64,000 nucleotides of DNA, from the NCBI RefSeq assembly GCF_018129005.1, contig NZ_JAAEDL010000002.1:1-64000 (forward strand). The letters are read 5' to 3'. The DNA comes from Neoroseomonas eburnea (lineage in GTDB: Bacteria; Pseudomonadota; Alphaproteobacteria; Acetobacterales; Acetobacteraceae). Position 1 is the first letter of the stretch; each line of letters opens with the position of its first letter. Positions 24,079-32,514 of the stretch are shown here, piece after piece. Made by a program: the position numbers and the translations under genes. Below the pieces are notes generated by a model. That model saw only the letters and a program-made list of their open reading frames with translations. It did no database searches and had not been told where the DNA came from.

Positions 24079-27057
24079 TTATGCGGCCTCCTCCGCGAAC
24101 AGTTTCAACTGCTCGGGCTCAGGCACGCGGTCGGAGAGCGCGAGGCGGCGAAGGTTCTCCAGCGCCTCGAAGTCGCCCGCTGCCGCCGCAAGGTCGCCGT
24201 CGAGCGAGAGCCCAGAGAAGGTGCGCGAAGGCGGCAGCACCTCCAGCGCGTAGGTCAGAGCCTGCTGGAAGGCAGGGTCGGTCAGCAGGCCCGCGCGCTC
24301 GGCCATTTCCTTCGCTGCCGCCAGCGTCTTGGAACGGGCGGCGTTGGCAATGTGGTGCAGCGCATCCACCATCGCTCGTCCTCCGTCCGGCGAGCCGAGG
24401 GCGGCCTTGGCGGCGCGCTTCGCGCTGTCCCACAGGATGAGGTCGCTGCCCTTCTTCTCGGCCAGCGTGCCGACCACCTGCGCGTCGAGGTCCACTCCCA
24501 CCGCACGGGCAAGGCGCAAGCCTTCGTCGTAAGGGAACTGCGGAGCCTTGAAGGCGTCCCATGCGAGGACGAAGAAACTCGTCAGCGGATCAAGGGCGCC
24601 GGGTGCGGACTTCCGAGCCAATTGCTCCAACCGCCACTGCTTCACCTCGCGCCTCGCGGCATCGAGCGCGTCCTCAGGCGTCACGGCGTAGGGGTCGTAT
24701 TCCTCCTCGAACAGCGCAGTCTGGCGCAAGCGCTTCTTCGCCTCTGGCGTCGGGCGCGGCGTGCCGCGCTTTAAGGGCCAGTGGCGGGAGAACTCCTCCA
24801 AGGCGGGACCGAAGCAGGCGAGATAGAGATCGACGCCACCAATTCCTGCCTTCTGGAACTCCTCCACGCGGTGGCGCACGGCGCGAGCAACGAGGGGCTC
24901 CACATCCTCCCAATACTCCTGCGCGCTGTCTGCTGGCGCTGCCTCGCGCGGGCGACAGACAAGGAAGATGGTGCTGTTGGCCGCAGATCTATTCCGGATG
25001 TGCGTACTGCTCTCGGCCTCGGTGTTGATGGGCCACGAAGCGGTGATGACGAAGCCTGCCTCCATCAGCCCCTTGGTAAGGGCATCCCAAGCGCCAGTTG
25101 CCTTGTGGGTGAACATTAGCGTCATGATGCCGTTGGGCTTCAGGACGCGACGGCACTCCTCGAAGATCCGGGCCATGCGTTGCTGATAGTCCCGGCCCGC
25201 TAGCGCCTTCGCACCCTTTTGGCCGTCGAACTTGGCCGGGTTAGCGACAGCCTCGTTGTCCTTGTCGGTCAGGCGGCGGGTGAAGAGTTCAGGATAGACC
25301 TGCCCTGCGGTGCGCTTGAGCCAGACGTAGAAGAAGTCTGACAACTCCGCATACATGACGTTATCGTAATAAGGGGGGTCCATCACCACGATGTCTACGC
25401 TGCCGTCCACGACATGAAGGAGTTGGTCGGCGGAACTGCAGGTGACCGTGACGGGTGGATGCTTCACGGGTGTGCCGGCACCCAACAGCCCCCCATCGTT
25501 GACGGTGTCTGGACGAGCAAGTTCGACTAGTTCACCGATGCATTTCTCCACCTGACCGGTCACCCATTGGTAGCCGCTGCTGGTGATGGCGGGCGCCATC
25601 TCCGCAAAAGACCACCGAAGAGCAAAGTCATGTCTGGCGAAGGTATGGCCGATTGCCTGCTTCGATGCCTCCCACGTGCTGGCGCGGCTGCTGTAGTCGA
25701 GCATCTTATCGAGGCTGAAGGCCAAGTAGACGAACGCCGCTTTGGTTACGTCGTCCAGTCTTCCTGCTGCTCGATGTTCATCGAGCAATTCGCGGAATAC
25801 CTCAACGCCCGTTCCGTGGCCGAGGAGTTGGCGCGGGTTGAACAGATCGCGCCAACGCCGTATGCCGTATCGCATTGGCTCTGTCGTCTTATTGCCATCC
25901 GGCAGAGACTCGCCCGGAACGAAGTCCAGCGCTTCCCACTCGGGCATCTTCTCGGCCAAACGCGCGGCGATTTCGGCGCTGTTGTCGTCCTCCGGACGCG
26001 GGGCGCGGTAGCCGCGCTCCCACTTGTCGCGCCCTTTCTTGCCCGCCCTAGTCCGGGTTTCAATCCGGCGCTTGAACACGATGGCAAACAACTGTTCGCC
26101 CATCTCACCCTGCAGGGCCTGCGTCTTGATGCTGTCGCCCTCGATGACGCGCTTACAGTCTGGGTAGGGGCAAAGGCCATCTCCACCCGAGACGGTTCCC
26201 TCCGATTGCTGCTTTACATCTTCAACAATCTCGAAGGTGCACCGCCTGTCCGGGTCACCGGGGCCAGCACCGCAATGCGTCAGCAACCGAACGCCTGCGC
26301 CATCTTGGTCCAACCGCCAGTTAGGAGACAGCGGCACCAATCCTTCGCAATGGGGGCAGCGTATTGTGCGTGCCCAGAGATAGGCCAAGACCTGCGTATC
26401 TGTAGACTCTGAGGGATAAACGCCGCGAAGGCGGACCGTGGAGCGCCGGATGAAATCTGCCGCCAGCCGCTGGAACGCAGGCTGAAGTTCCGCGCCGTGG
26501 TTCAGCGGGAACTCCACCGTGGCCTTCTCCAACAGCGCGGCGACGGGATTCAAGTCGTTGGCTAAGGTCGAAAGCCCGAGCCGAACCGACTCGAATGGGA
26601 TAGCGCCACCTCCGGCAGTCGGATCAAGGGCCGTCAGTTCCGGCCCAACTCGATTCTCTCCAAACCAGCGACGATCCTCCGTGTCAGGGCACCAACTGAA
26701 CGCACGCGCGTAGCCGTAGGGGTTGAGGCCAAGGTTCTCGCCAGTGCGCTTTGCTGCATCAATCCTGCGGCGGACCGCTATCGGATCGCCGTGTATCCCG
26801 AGGGCTCGCAAGAAACTCTTCCGGCTTGCATCGGCTGGAAGGGCTGATGCGAGCAAGGCTGCGCGACTAGCAACAAGCGGCCTGCGTGCCCACCACACAT
26901 GAAGGTAATAAACTGGAGGAAGCGCCTGCAGCGAGCGCCGCTCCCGCGCGCTTTCCTCACCAAGCGCAGCGATGGGCAGCCACCGCTCGATCAGCCGAGT
27001 GTCGGAACTACTACCCGCCCGCGCCCCCGACGCCCCCTGCACTCCGTCCATTGTCAC
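24079..27057 (-). CDS. DUF1156-type DNA methyltransferase, defence-associated
   Basis: The 992-residue protein begins with the DUF1156 region ([19 protein letters not shown] at 21-39, [20 protein letters not shown] at 51-70). [19 protein letters not shown] (145-151) is the SAM-binding motif. [20 protein letters not shown], near residue 557, is the catalytic DPPY motif. It should methylate adenine N6 or cytosine N4. DUF1156 enzymes are found with DUF499 ATPases in predicted antiphage loci, where they probably mark self DNA. The frame starts with GTG at 27057; the ATG at 27051 is equally possible. It is divergent from the DUF499 gene. Confidence 0.8.
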   Translation of the reverse strand: MTMDGVQGASGARAGSSSDTRLIERWLPIAALGEESARERRSLQALPPVYYLHVWWARRPLVASRAALLASALPADASRKSFLRALGIHGDPIAVRRRIDAAKRTGENLGLNPYGYARAFSWCPDTEDRRWFGENRVGPELTALDPTAGGGAIPFESVRLGLSTLANDLNPVAALLEKATVEFPLNHGAELQPAFQRLAADFIRRSTVRLRGVYPSESTDTQVLAYLWARTIRCPHCEGLVPLSPNWRLDQDGAGVRLLTHCGAGPGDPDRRCTFEIVEDVKQQSEGTVSGGDGLCPYPDCKRVIEGDSIKTQALQGEMGEQLFAIVFKRRIETRTRAGKKGRDKWERGYRAPRPEDDNSAEIAARLAEKMPEWEALDFVPGESLPDGNKTTEPMRYGIRRWRDLFNPRQLLGHGTGVEVFRELLDEHRAAGRLDDVTKAAFVYLAFSLDKMLDYSSRASTWEASKQAIGHTFARHDFALRWSFAEMAPAITSSGYQWVTGQVEKCIGELVELARPDTVNDGGLLGAGTPVKHPPVTVTCSSADQLLHVVDGSVDIVVMDPPYYDNVMYAELSDFFYVWLKRTAGQVYPELFTRRLTDKDNEAVANPAKFDGQKGAKALAGRDYQQRMARIFEECRRVLKPNGIMTLMFTHKATGAWDALTKGLMEAGFVITASWPINTEAESSTHIRNRSAANSTIFLVCRPREAAPADSAQEYWEDVEPLVARAVRHRVEEFQKAGIGGVDLYLACFGPALEEFSRHWPLKRGTPRPTPEAKKRLRQTALFEEEYDPYAVTPEDALDAARREVKQWRLEQLARKSAPGALDPLTSFFVLAWDAFKAPQFPYDEGLRLARAVGVDLDAQVVGTLAEKKGSDLILWDSAKRAAKAALGSPDGGRAMVDALHHIANAARSKTLAAAKEMAERAGLLTDPAFQQALTYALEVLPPSRTFSGLSLDGDLAAAAGDFEALENLRRLALSDRVPEPEQLKLFAEEAA

Positions 27058-27271
27058 CCCCGGTCCAAATCAGCCGCTCAGCGGCGGCCTGTTCTGGGAA
27101 CGCTATCACGGCTTTGGGTCTGGGCGCAGGAGGGCAGCGCCTCGGTCGCCGCGCCGCCAGACTACAGGGAGGCCCGGAGAACGGTCGGGCAGAGCACAGG
27201 GCCATCGGGCGCTAGTGTCCTCCGAGGCAGCCTGCCATTCTACAAGTAACCGGGACGACGAGCACCTCCAC
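27058..27271. promoter_or_regulatory. Divergent control region of the defence-like locus
   Basis: These 214 bases separate the two divergent halves of the locus and must contain promoters in both directions. I see no dominant palindrome or convincing -35/-10 pair. Open frames extend across it from the DUF499 side, but the coding pattern starts only at the ATG at 27272. Confidence 0.45.
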
Positions 27272-30200
27272 ATGACCAGCCCACTGCCGCCGACCATCTT
27301 CGACCTGTGCGAGCCGCGCGACGACGTGGCCAAGGGGACATCATCGGACGCTGACTTCGCGGCCAACCTCGCTCGCGTCCTGCGCGGCGGTTCGGAAGCA
27401 CCGAAGGAATATGCTGAGCCAGCACGTTTCTTTGCGAATACGTTTCCCACACGAGGCTTGAAGGACCTGCTTCGGAACGTCTGCGGGCGCCTCTCGGGCA
27501 ACGGTGGATCGGTCGCTGCCATCTTCCGCCTCGACACCACCTTCGGCGGCGGCAAGACGCACGGCCTGATCGCCCTCGTCCATGCGGCGCGGGGCATGCC
27601 CGGCGTGGCGAATCCAGAGGAGTTTGTGGACCCGGACCTGCTGCCCAAGGGCGAGGTCCGAATCGCCGCATTCGACGGGGAAAACGCCGACCCCGCCAAT
27701 GGCCGCCGCATGGCCCCGGACGTGCTGGCCTACACCCCGTGGGGCGAGATCGCTTACGCGCTGGCTGGGCGCGAGGGCTACGAGCGCGTCCGCCGCTCCG
27801 ACGAGACCGGGGTGGCGCCGGGGGCGGAGACGCTGGCCGAACTGTTCGGCGGCCAACCCGCCCTCATCCTCATGGATGAGTTGGCGATCTACCTGCGGAA
27901 GGTGGCGAACCGGCCGGGCGCGAAGGATCAACTGACGGCGTTTCTCACTGCGCTCTTCACCGCTGTGGAGTCCTCGCCAAAGGCCGCCCTCGTCTACACG
28001 CTGGCGGTCGGCAAGGACGGACGCGCGGGTGACGCCTATTCCGACGAGAATCAATTCGTGGCCGACCGCATGGCGGAGGCGATGAGCGTCTCGGCGCGCA
28101 AGGCCACGCTGCTCAACCCGACCGAGGACGACGAGACGGTGCAGGTGCTGCTGCGCCGCCTCTTCGCTCGCGTGGACCGGACGCGCGCGCCGGAGGTGGT
28201 GGCGGCCTACAAGGAAGCGTGGAGCAAGAATCGCGAGGCGCTGGCCATTGAGGCCGCGAAGCCGAAGACGCTGGAAGACTTCGCCGCCAGTTACCCGCTG
28301 CACCCGGAGGTGCTGGAGACGCTGACCGCGAAGACCGCGACGCTGGCTGACTTCCAGCGGGTTCGTGGCATGTTGCGCCTGCTCGGACGCGCGGTGCAGC
28401 GCCTTTGGCAGGAGAAGCCCGCCGACGCGCACGCCATCCATCTGCACCACATCGACCCCGGCTTTGAGCCGATCCGCATGGAGATCACCACGCGGCTCGG
28501 CCAGACCATGTATGTCCCCGCCATCCGGTCTGACGTGGCGGGTGAAGGCGGGACGCTCGCGCTGGGGCAGGAGATCGACGCGAAGAACCACAAGGGGCTG
28601 CCGCCCTTCGCCACCTACGTGGCGCGCACGATCCTGATGCACACGCTGGCCTTCAACGAGGCGCTGAAGGGCTTGTCGCCGGAGCGGCTGCGCTACGCGG
28701 TCATCGGCCCCGCTCTTGACCTCGCCTTCGTGGAGGAGGCGCGGAAGGCATTCGTCTCGCAGTCCGCCTACCTTGATGATCGGCCCGGTGTGCCGATGCG
28801 ATTCTTGGTGGAGGCGAACCTCACCCAGATCATCCGCCGCGAAGAGCAGAACGTTGATCCGGGTGAGGCCCGGTCGCAGTTGAACGACCTGATCAAGGGC
28901 ATCTTCAAGGGGCAGACCTTGGAGATGGTGCCCTTCCCCTCCGGACCGTGGGAGGTTCCGGACGAGGTGGGCGAAGGGAAGCCGCTGCTCGTGGTGATGT
29001 CACCCGACGCGGTCTCGGTCGGGGCGTTAGTGGAGGAGGTGCCCGAACTCATCGGGCGCATCTACGAACGGAAGGGCTCGGACGGCACGGCTTACCGGCT
29101 GCTGCGGAACAACGTGCTCTTCGTTGTGGCCGAAGACGGGCGCGTTGACGCGATGCGCGCCAAGATGACGCGCCGCCTCGCGCTGCGGGCTCTGAAGTCG
29201 CCTTCGCGGCTTGGGGAACTGGCGGAGCACCAGCAGGCCACGGTGCGCGAGCAAGAGGCGAAATCCGAGGCGGAGGTCGCCATCGCCGTTCAGCAATGCT
29301 TCCGACACATCTTCTTCCCGTCCAACCTCCGCATCGGCAGCAGCACCGTGTCGCTGGCGCATACGGCACTGGAGGTCCACGGTGCATCGGAGAAGCCCGG
29401 CGCGGGGCAGCAGCAGGTGGTTCGGCAGTTGCGCGAGGCACGGAAACTGCGGACGGCCGAAGACGAGCCAGACGCGCCCGCCTACGTCCGTGACCGGACG
29501 CCGCTGCGAAAGGGCCAGATCACCACGGCTGCGCTGCGCGAGCAGTTCAGGCAGGACGCCACGCTGCCGATGCTCGTTGGCGATGACGTTTTCGTTCGCG
29601 GCATCCGGCTCGGCGTGGATCGTGGCGAGTTCGTCTACAGGAAGGGTGACCTTCTCTACGGCAAGGGCGATCCGCACACGCCGATCTCTGTCGAGGAGGA
29701 GGCCGTCGTGTTCACGATGGCCTACGCGGTGGAGCACAACATCTGGCCGCGCGCCGAGAAGAAGGCGGCGCCCGGCGCGGAGGGGGCGACCGGCGGATCG
29801 TCGGGCAGCACGACCTTCACCCAGCCCGAGGGGAAGGGAGGAGGTGCCGCTGAGGGCGGAGGTGCGGCCCCAACGCTGGGCGAGGGTGGAGGCGGGACAA
29901 CGACCGCTCCGCCGCCTCAACACGAACTCCTGCACGCCGAAGGCGTGCTGAAGGAGGCCCTGAACCGAATCTTCGAGCAGGCGTCTGCACGCAAGGTCGC
30001 GGCCATCTCTCGGCTGACAGTGCGCGTATTTGAACCGGCGGATGGCTTCCGTCTGCTCGGCGTCGTCGGCGCCATCCGCAATGCCGAGATCCGCGCGAGC
30101 ATCAAGGGCGAATTCGAGACGGCGGCCGGAAGCACGGTCGTGGTCGGGTTCGAGGGGGTGCCTCAGGATGCCCTGCCGCTTCGGGACTTCCTCGACCCGC

Positions 30201-30364
30201 AATTGAAATTGGCGGCCGAGAAGGACGTCACCTTCGTCCTGAGTCTCGGCTACAAGGAGGGCTTGCCCACCTCAGGTGAGGCGCCCGTGAAACTGGTCGA
30301 ACAGTTGACGCGCTTCGTGACCGGAGCCGCCTATGTTGAGGCCACTGCCGAGCCGAAGCCATGA
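27272..30364 (+). CDS. DUF499-type ATPase, defence-associated
   Basis: A 1030-residue P-loop protein. IFDLCEPRDDVAKGTSSDADFAANL opens the DUF499 region, FRLDTTFGGGKTHGL (near 90-98) is Walker A, and ALILMDELAIYLRKV (near 200) is Walker B. A Gly-rich linker follows around residues 830-890 (for example GGSSGSTTFTQPEGKGGG), then a C-terminal alpha/beta domain. DUF499-related ATPases belong to the BrxC/PglY-like group of antiphage systems. Here it probably forms an ATP-driven complex with the DUF1156 methyltransferase and helicase. The ATG at 27272 is chosen because the family starts near TIFDLC; upstream in-frame residues lack similarity. Confidence 0.8.
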   Translation: MTSPLPPTIFDLCEPRDDVAKGTSSDADFAANLARVLRGGSEAPKEYAEPARFFANTFPTRGLKDLLRNVCGRLSGNGGSVAAIFRLDTTFGGGKTHGLIALVHAARGMPGVANPEEFVDPDLLPKGEVRIAAFDGENADPANGRRMAPDVLAYTPWGEIAYALAGREGYERVRRSDETGVAPGAETLAELFGGQPALILMDELAIYLRKVANRPGAKDQLTAFLTALFTAVESSPKAALVYTLAVGKDGRAGDAYSDENQFVADRMAEAMSVSARKATLLNPTEDDETVQVLLRRLFARVDRTRAPEVVAAYKEAWSKNREALAIEAAKPKTLEDFAASYPLHPEVLETLTAKTATLADFQRVRGMLRLLGRAVQRLWQEKPADAHAIHLHHIDPGFEPIRMEITTRLGQTMYVPAIRSDVAGEGGTLALGQEIDAKNHKGLPPFATYVARTILMHTLAFNEALKGLSPERLRYAVIGPALDLAFVEEARKAFVSQSAYLDDRPGVPMRFLVEANLTQIIRREEQNVDPGEARSQLNDLIKGIFKGQTLEMVPFPSGPWEVPDEVGEGKPLLVVMSPDAVSVGALVEEVPELIGRIYERKGSDGTAYRLLRNNVLFVVAEDGRVDAMRAKMTRRLALRALKSPSRLGELAEHQQATVREQEAKSEAEVAIAVQQCFRHIFFPSNLRIGSSTVSLAHTALEVHGASEKPGAGQQQVVRQLREARKLRTAEDEPDAPAYVRDRTPLRKGQITTAALREQFRQDATLPMLVGDDVFVRGIRLGVDRGEFVYRKGDLLYGKGDPHTPISVEEEAVVFTMAYAVEHNIWPRAEKKAAPGAEGATGGSSGSTTFTQPEGKGGGAAEGGGAAPTLGEGGGGTTTAPPPQHELLHAEGVLKEALNRIFEQASARKVAAISRLTVRVFEPADGFRLLGVVGAIRNAEIRASIKGEFETAAGSTVVVGFEGVPQDALPLRDFLDPQLKLAAEKDVTFVLSLGYKEGLPTSGEAPVKLVEQLTRFVTGAAYVEATAEPKP

Positions 30365-30843
30365 ACATCGCCCGCCTGCCCTCGCGCCAGCCGACTGAGC
30401 CCTCCTCCGCGCCACTCTACGAGGCGCGGATCGTCCGCCACGGCGCGGGCGATACCGAGATCGAGGTGTGGCAGTTGCCCTCCGCCGCGAGCCCGCAATT
30501 GGCCGCGCCGCGCCGCCTTGCCGGGCTTCGGGGTCGTAACCTCGACCTTGTGGAGCACCGGGTCCTGAAGTCGCTGGCGGCGGCCGGGGTGAAGTTCGCC
30601 CCGCTGGCGGGTCGGCGAGAGGCGCGGCCCTTAGGGGAGGACGCGGCGCTGCGGCTCGGCCTTCTGTTCCGGACCCTCGCCCCCATGCGGAACCGCGACT
30701 CCATGCGAGCTGTGGCGGAGGGTATCGAGGCGATGGGGCGCGAGGAGGCGGGCTACTGGCTCGGCATGGCCATGCACCGGCGGAACCCCCGCCGAGTCCT
30801 AACCGCCCTGCGCTACCTGATGACGGACCCAAGGCAGAAGTAG
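30361..30843 (+). CDS. Unrecognised 160-aa partner of the DUF499 ATPase
   Basis: The protein starts at an ATGA overlap with the DUF499 stop, so it is translated together with the ATPase. The N-terminal third is strand-rich (YEARIVRHGAGDTEIEVWQL). The rest is helical (NLDLVEHRVLKSLAAAG, AALRLGLLFRTLAPMRNRDSMRAVAEGIEAMGREEAGYWLGMAMH). There is no catalytic motif, Cys cluster or membrane segment. Its fixed position suggests a small structural or regulatory subunit of the defence complex. It could also be unrelated cargo, but the overlap argues against that. Confidence 0.6.
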   Translation: MNIARLPSRQPTEPSSAPLYEARIVRHGAGDTEIEVWQLPSAASPQLAAPRRLAGLRGRNLDLVEHRVLKSLAAAGVKFAPLAGRREARPLGEDAALRLGLLFRTLAPMRNRDSMRAVAEGIEAMGREEAGYWLGMAMHRRNPRRVLTALRYLMTDPRQK

Positions 30844-31173
30844 CCCAGTGACAATTGATCGAATGCGCCGCGGCCGACATGCGCGGTGCGTAGCGGCACT
30901 TTTCGGGGTGTTCGCGCACTAAGTACGGATTTCGGGCAAGTGGTGTTCGAACCAAAGCAAATCGCGACCACGCAGAAAGCCACGAACTACCTAACTTTTC
31001 AACTTCCGTACTAAATCGGCCAGGTCAACGGGCTCGGAGAGAACACGGCGCCGGAGAGCGATTTTCGGCCGTTTCCGCGTCAAGCCAGTCAACAGGTCTA
31101 CTCTGAAAACCCCAAGAAACCTGCCAGTCAGCGCGGCGGTCGATCTGTCGGAGAGCGGGACGCCCAATGGAAC
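30844..31173. other. Gene-free island edge next to tRNA-Ser
   Basis: No gene is supported in these 330 bases. The stretch 30,910-31,020 is relatively A/T-rich. AGTACGGA (30922-30929) and TCCGTACT (31005-31012) form a widely spaced 8-base inverted repeat. Frames running through it toward the tRNA are artefacts of the tRNA sequence. It borders the 3' end of the tRNA and so probably marks the island boundary. Confidence 0.5.
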
Positions 31174-31264
31174 TGGCGGACAGGGTGGGATTCGAACCCA
31201 CGATACGCTTTTGACGTATACGCACTTTCCAGGCGCGCGCCTTCGACCGCTCGGCCACCTGTCC
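31174..31264 (-). tRNA. tRNA-Ser (anticodon GGA)
   Basis: The reverse complement begins GGACAGGTGGCCGAGCGGTC and ends CACCCTGTCCGCCA with encoded CCA. The 7-base acceptor stem pairs perfectly (GGACAGG/CCTGTCC). The anticodon loop CTGGAAA gives GGA, reading UCC serine codons. A long variable arm, as in class II tRNAs, and a GGGTTCGAATCCC T-arm are present. Its 3' end points toward the mobile region. Confidence 0.95.
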
Positions 31265-31275
31265 GGAGGGCGCGG

Positions 31276-31304
31276 AACATAGTCAGGGTGCGGCCGCAGG
31301 GCAA
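31276..31304 (-). promoter_or_regulatory. Predicted promoter of tRNA-Ser
   Basis: On the minus strand, TTGCCC (31299-31304) and TATGTT (31276-31281) are 17 bases apart, and the tRNA starts 11 bases after the -10 box. The geometry fits a sigma-70 promoter. It overlaps the hairpin at 31,285-31,321. Confidence 0.5.
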
Positions 31305-31325
31305 CCCGTCGGCCGCACCCTTTTT
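31285..31325 (+). terminator. Strong hairpin with T-run between tRNA-Ser and the tctC-like gene
   Basis: AGGGTGCGGCCG (31285-31296) pairs perfectly with CGGCCGCACCCT (31310-31321) around a 13-base loop, followed by TTTTT on the plus strand. This reads as a rho-independent terminator for transcription moving rightward, out of the island. On the minus strand it lacks a T-run but may still help end the tctC-like transcript. Confidence 0.6.
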
Positions 31326-31329
31326 CACA

Positions 31330-32313
31330 TCAATCGGCGAACTGTCCCGCCGCCTGGATCAGCGGCCTCCACTTGGCGATTTCCGCCTGCCAGAACGCGC
31401 GATGGACCTCCGGCGTGGCGCGCGCAACCGCTACCGGCGCAGTGCCCAGGTCGGCGAATCGCCGGGCGATGCCCGGGTCCTCCAGCGCCTTCACCAGCGC
31501 CTGGTTCAGCCGCGCCACGATCGGCGCCGGCGTGCCGCGCGGGGCATAGAGTCCGTGCCACACGCTCACCTCGAAGCCCGGCAGGCCACCCTGGGCGGAG
31601 GTCGGCAGGTCGGGCAGCGCGGGGATGCGCTCGGGCGTCGTCACCGCGAAGGCGCGCACGGTGCCGGCGCGGATCTGCTCGGTCGTATTGGTGGTCTGGT
31701 CGCACATCACGTCCACCGTGCCGGCGACCAGGTCGTTCATCGCCGGCCCGGTGCCGCGATAGGGCACCGTGGTCATGCGCGTATCGACCGCCTTCATCAG
31801 CAGAAGACCGCAGAGATGGCTCGCCGCGCCGATACCCGCATTGGCGTAGTTCAGCCCCTCGCCGCGCTGGCGGATCAGCGCGACCAGTTCCTGCAGCGAA
31901 TTCGCCTCGATGTTGCGCCGCGCGATGAGCGTCATCGGCACCTCGGTCACCAGGCCGAGCGTCTCGAAGCCATTGACGGCGTCATAGGCGAGACGGCGAT
32001 AGAGCGTCGGGATCGTCGCCATGCCGATGTGGTGCAGCAGGACGGTGTGGCCATCCGGCCGCGCCAGGGCCGTACGCTGCGCGCCGAGCGTGCCGCCCGC
32101 GCCGCCCACATTCTCCACCACCACGGGCTGACCGAGATCGGCACTCATCGCCTGCGCGATCAGGCGCCCGACCGTGTCCGTCGGGCCACCCGCGGCAAAG
32201 GGGATGATCATGGTAACCGGGCGCGACGGGAAGGTGCCCTGCGCGAGGGCAGGCGCTCCGAGGCCGGCAATGGCGAGAGTCGCCGCAACGACGCGACGGG
32301 TGATCCTGGACAT
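31330..32313 (-). CDS. Bug/TctC-family periplasmic solute-binding protein
   Basis: The 327-residue protein has an N-terminal signal peptide (MSRITRRVVAATLAIAGLGAPALAQG) and the Bug-family core: FPSRPVTMIIPFAAGGPTDTVGRLIA, ENVGGAGGTLGA, and VPYRGTGPAMNDLVAGTVDVM. Bug proteins bind carboxylates or other small ligands in the periplasm and serve tripartite tricarboxylate transporters, though most have no linked transporter, as here. The ATG at 32313 is preferred because the signal peptide starts there. Such genes are strongly expanded in Roseomonas-type and Bordetella-type bacteria. The ligand cannot be predicted. Confidence 0.85.
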   Translation of the reverse strand: MSRITRRVVAATLAIAGLGAPALAQGTFPSRPVTMIIPFAAGGPTDTVGRLIAQAMSADLGQPVVVENVGGAGGTLGAQRTALARPDGHTVLLHHIGMATIPTLYRRLAYDAVNGFETLGLVTEVPMTLIARRNIEANSLQELVALIRQRGEGLNYANAGIGAASHLCGLLLMKAVDTRMTTVPYRGTGPAMNDLVAGTVDVMCDQTTNTTEQIRAGTVRAFAVTTPERIPALPDLPTSAQGGLPGFEVSVWHGLYAPRGTPAPIVARLNQALVKALEDPGIARRFADLGTAPVAVARATPEVHRAFWQAEIAKWRPLIQAAGQFAD

Positions 32314-32481
32314 GGCGCCCTCCTGGCTCGACGGACGCGACCGGTCCGCCCTTCGTTGTGATGACAAGTGATCCTGGGGGGCGATGGATCAAGCCAAGCC
32401 GAAGGTAAATTCACAGGAGCGTGAGAACAGCAAGAAAACGCCTGTATCGCGGCACGCCGGACGGAGCGGCAACCGCACGGC

Positions 32482-32503
32482 CCGCCGGCGAGGAGGCCGG
32501 CGG
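32482..32503 (-). terminator. GC hairpin downstream of lepA
   Basis: CCGCCGGC (32482-32489) and GCCGGCGG (32496-32503) form a perfect 8-base stem with a 6-base loop, starting 12 bases after the lepA stop. There is no T-run, so termination here may need Rho. Confidence is low. Confidence 0.35.
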
Positions 32504-32514
32504 CACCGGCCGCG

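Noticed and set aside
30922-31012. 8-base inverted repeat considered as a recombination site
   Set aside because: Arms are short and 75 bases apart; this can occur by chance and no matching core is seen elsewhere in the window.
31025-31328. Short minus-strand frames across the tRNA (MAERSKARAWKVR type)
   Set aside because: They read through tRNA-Ser and match a well-known false-gene pattern from serine tRNAs.
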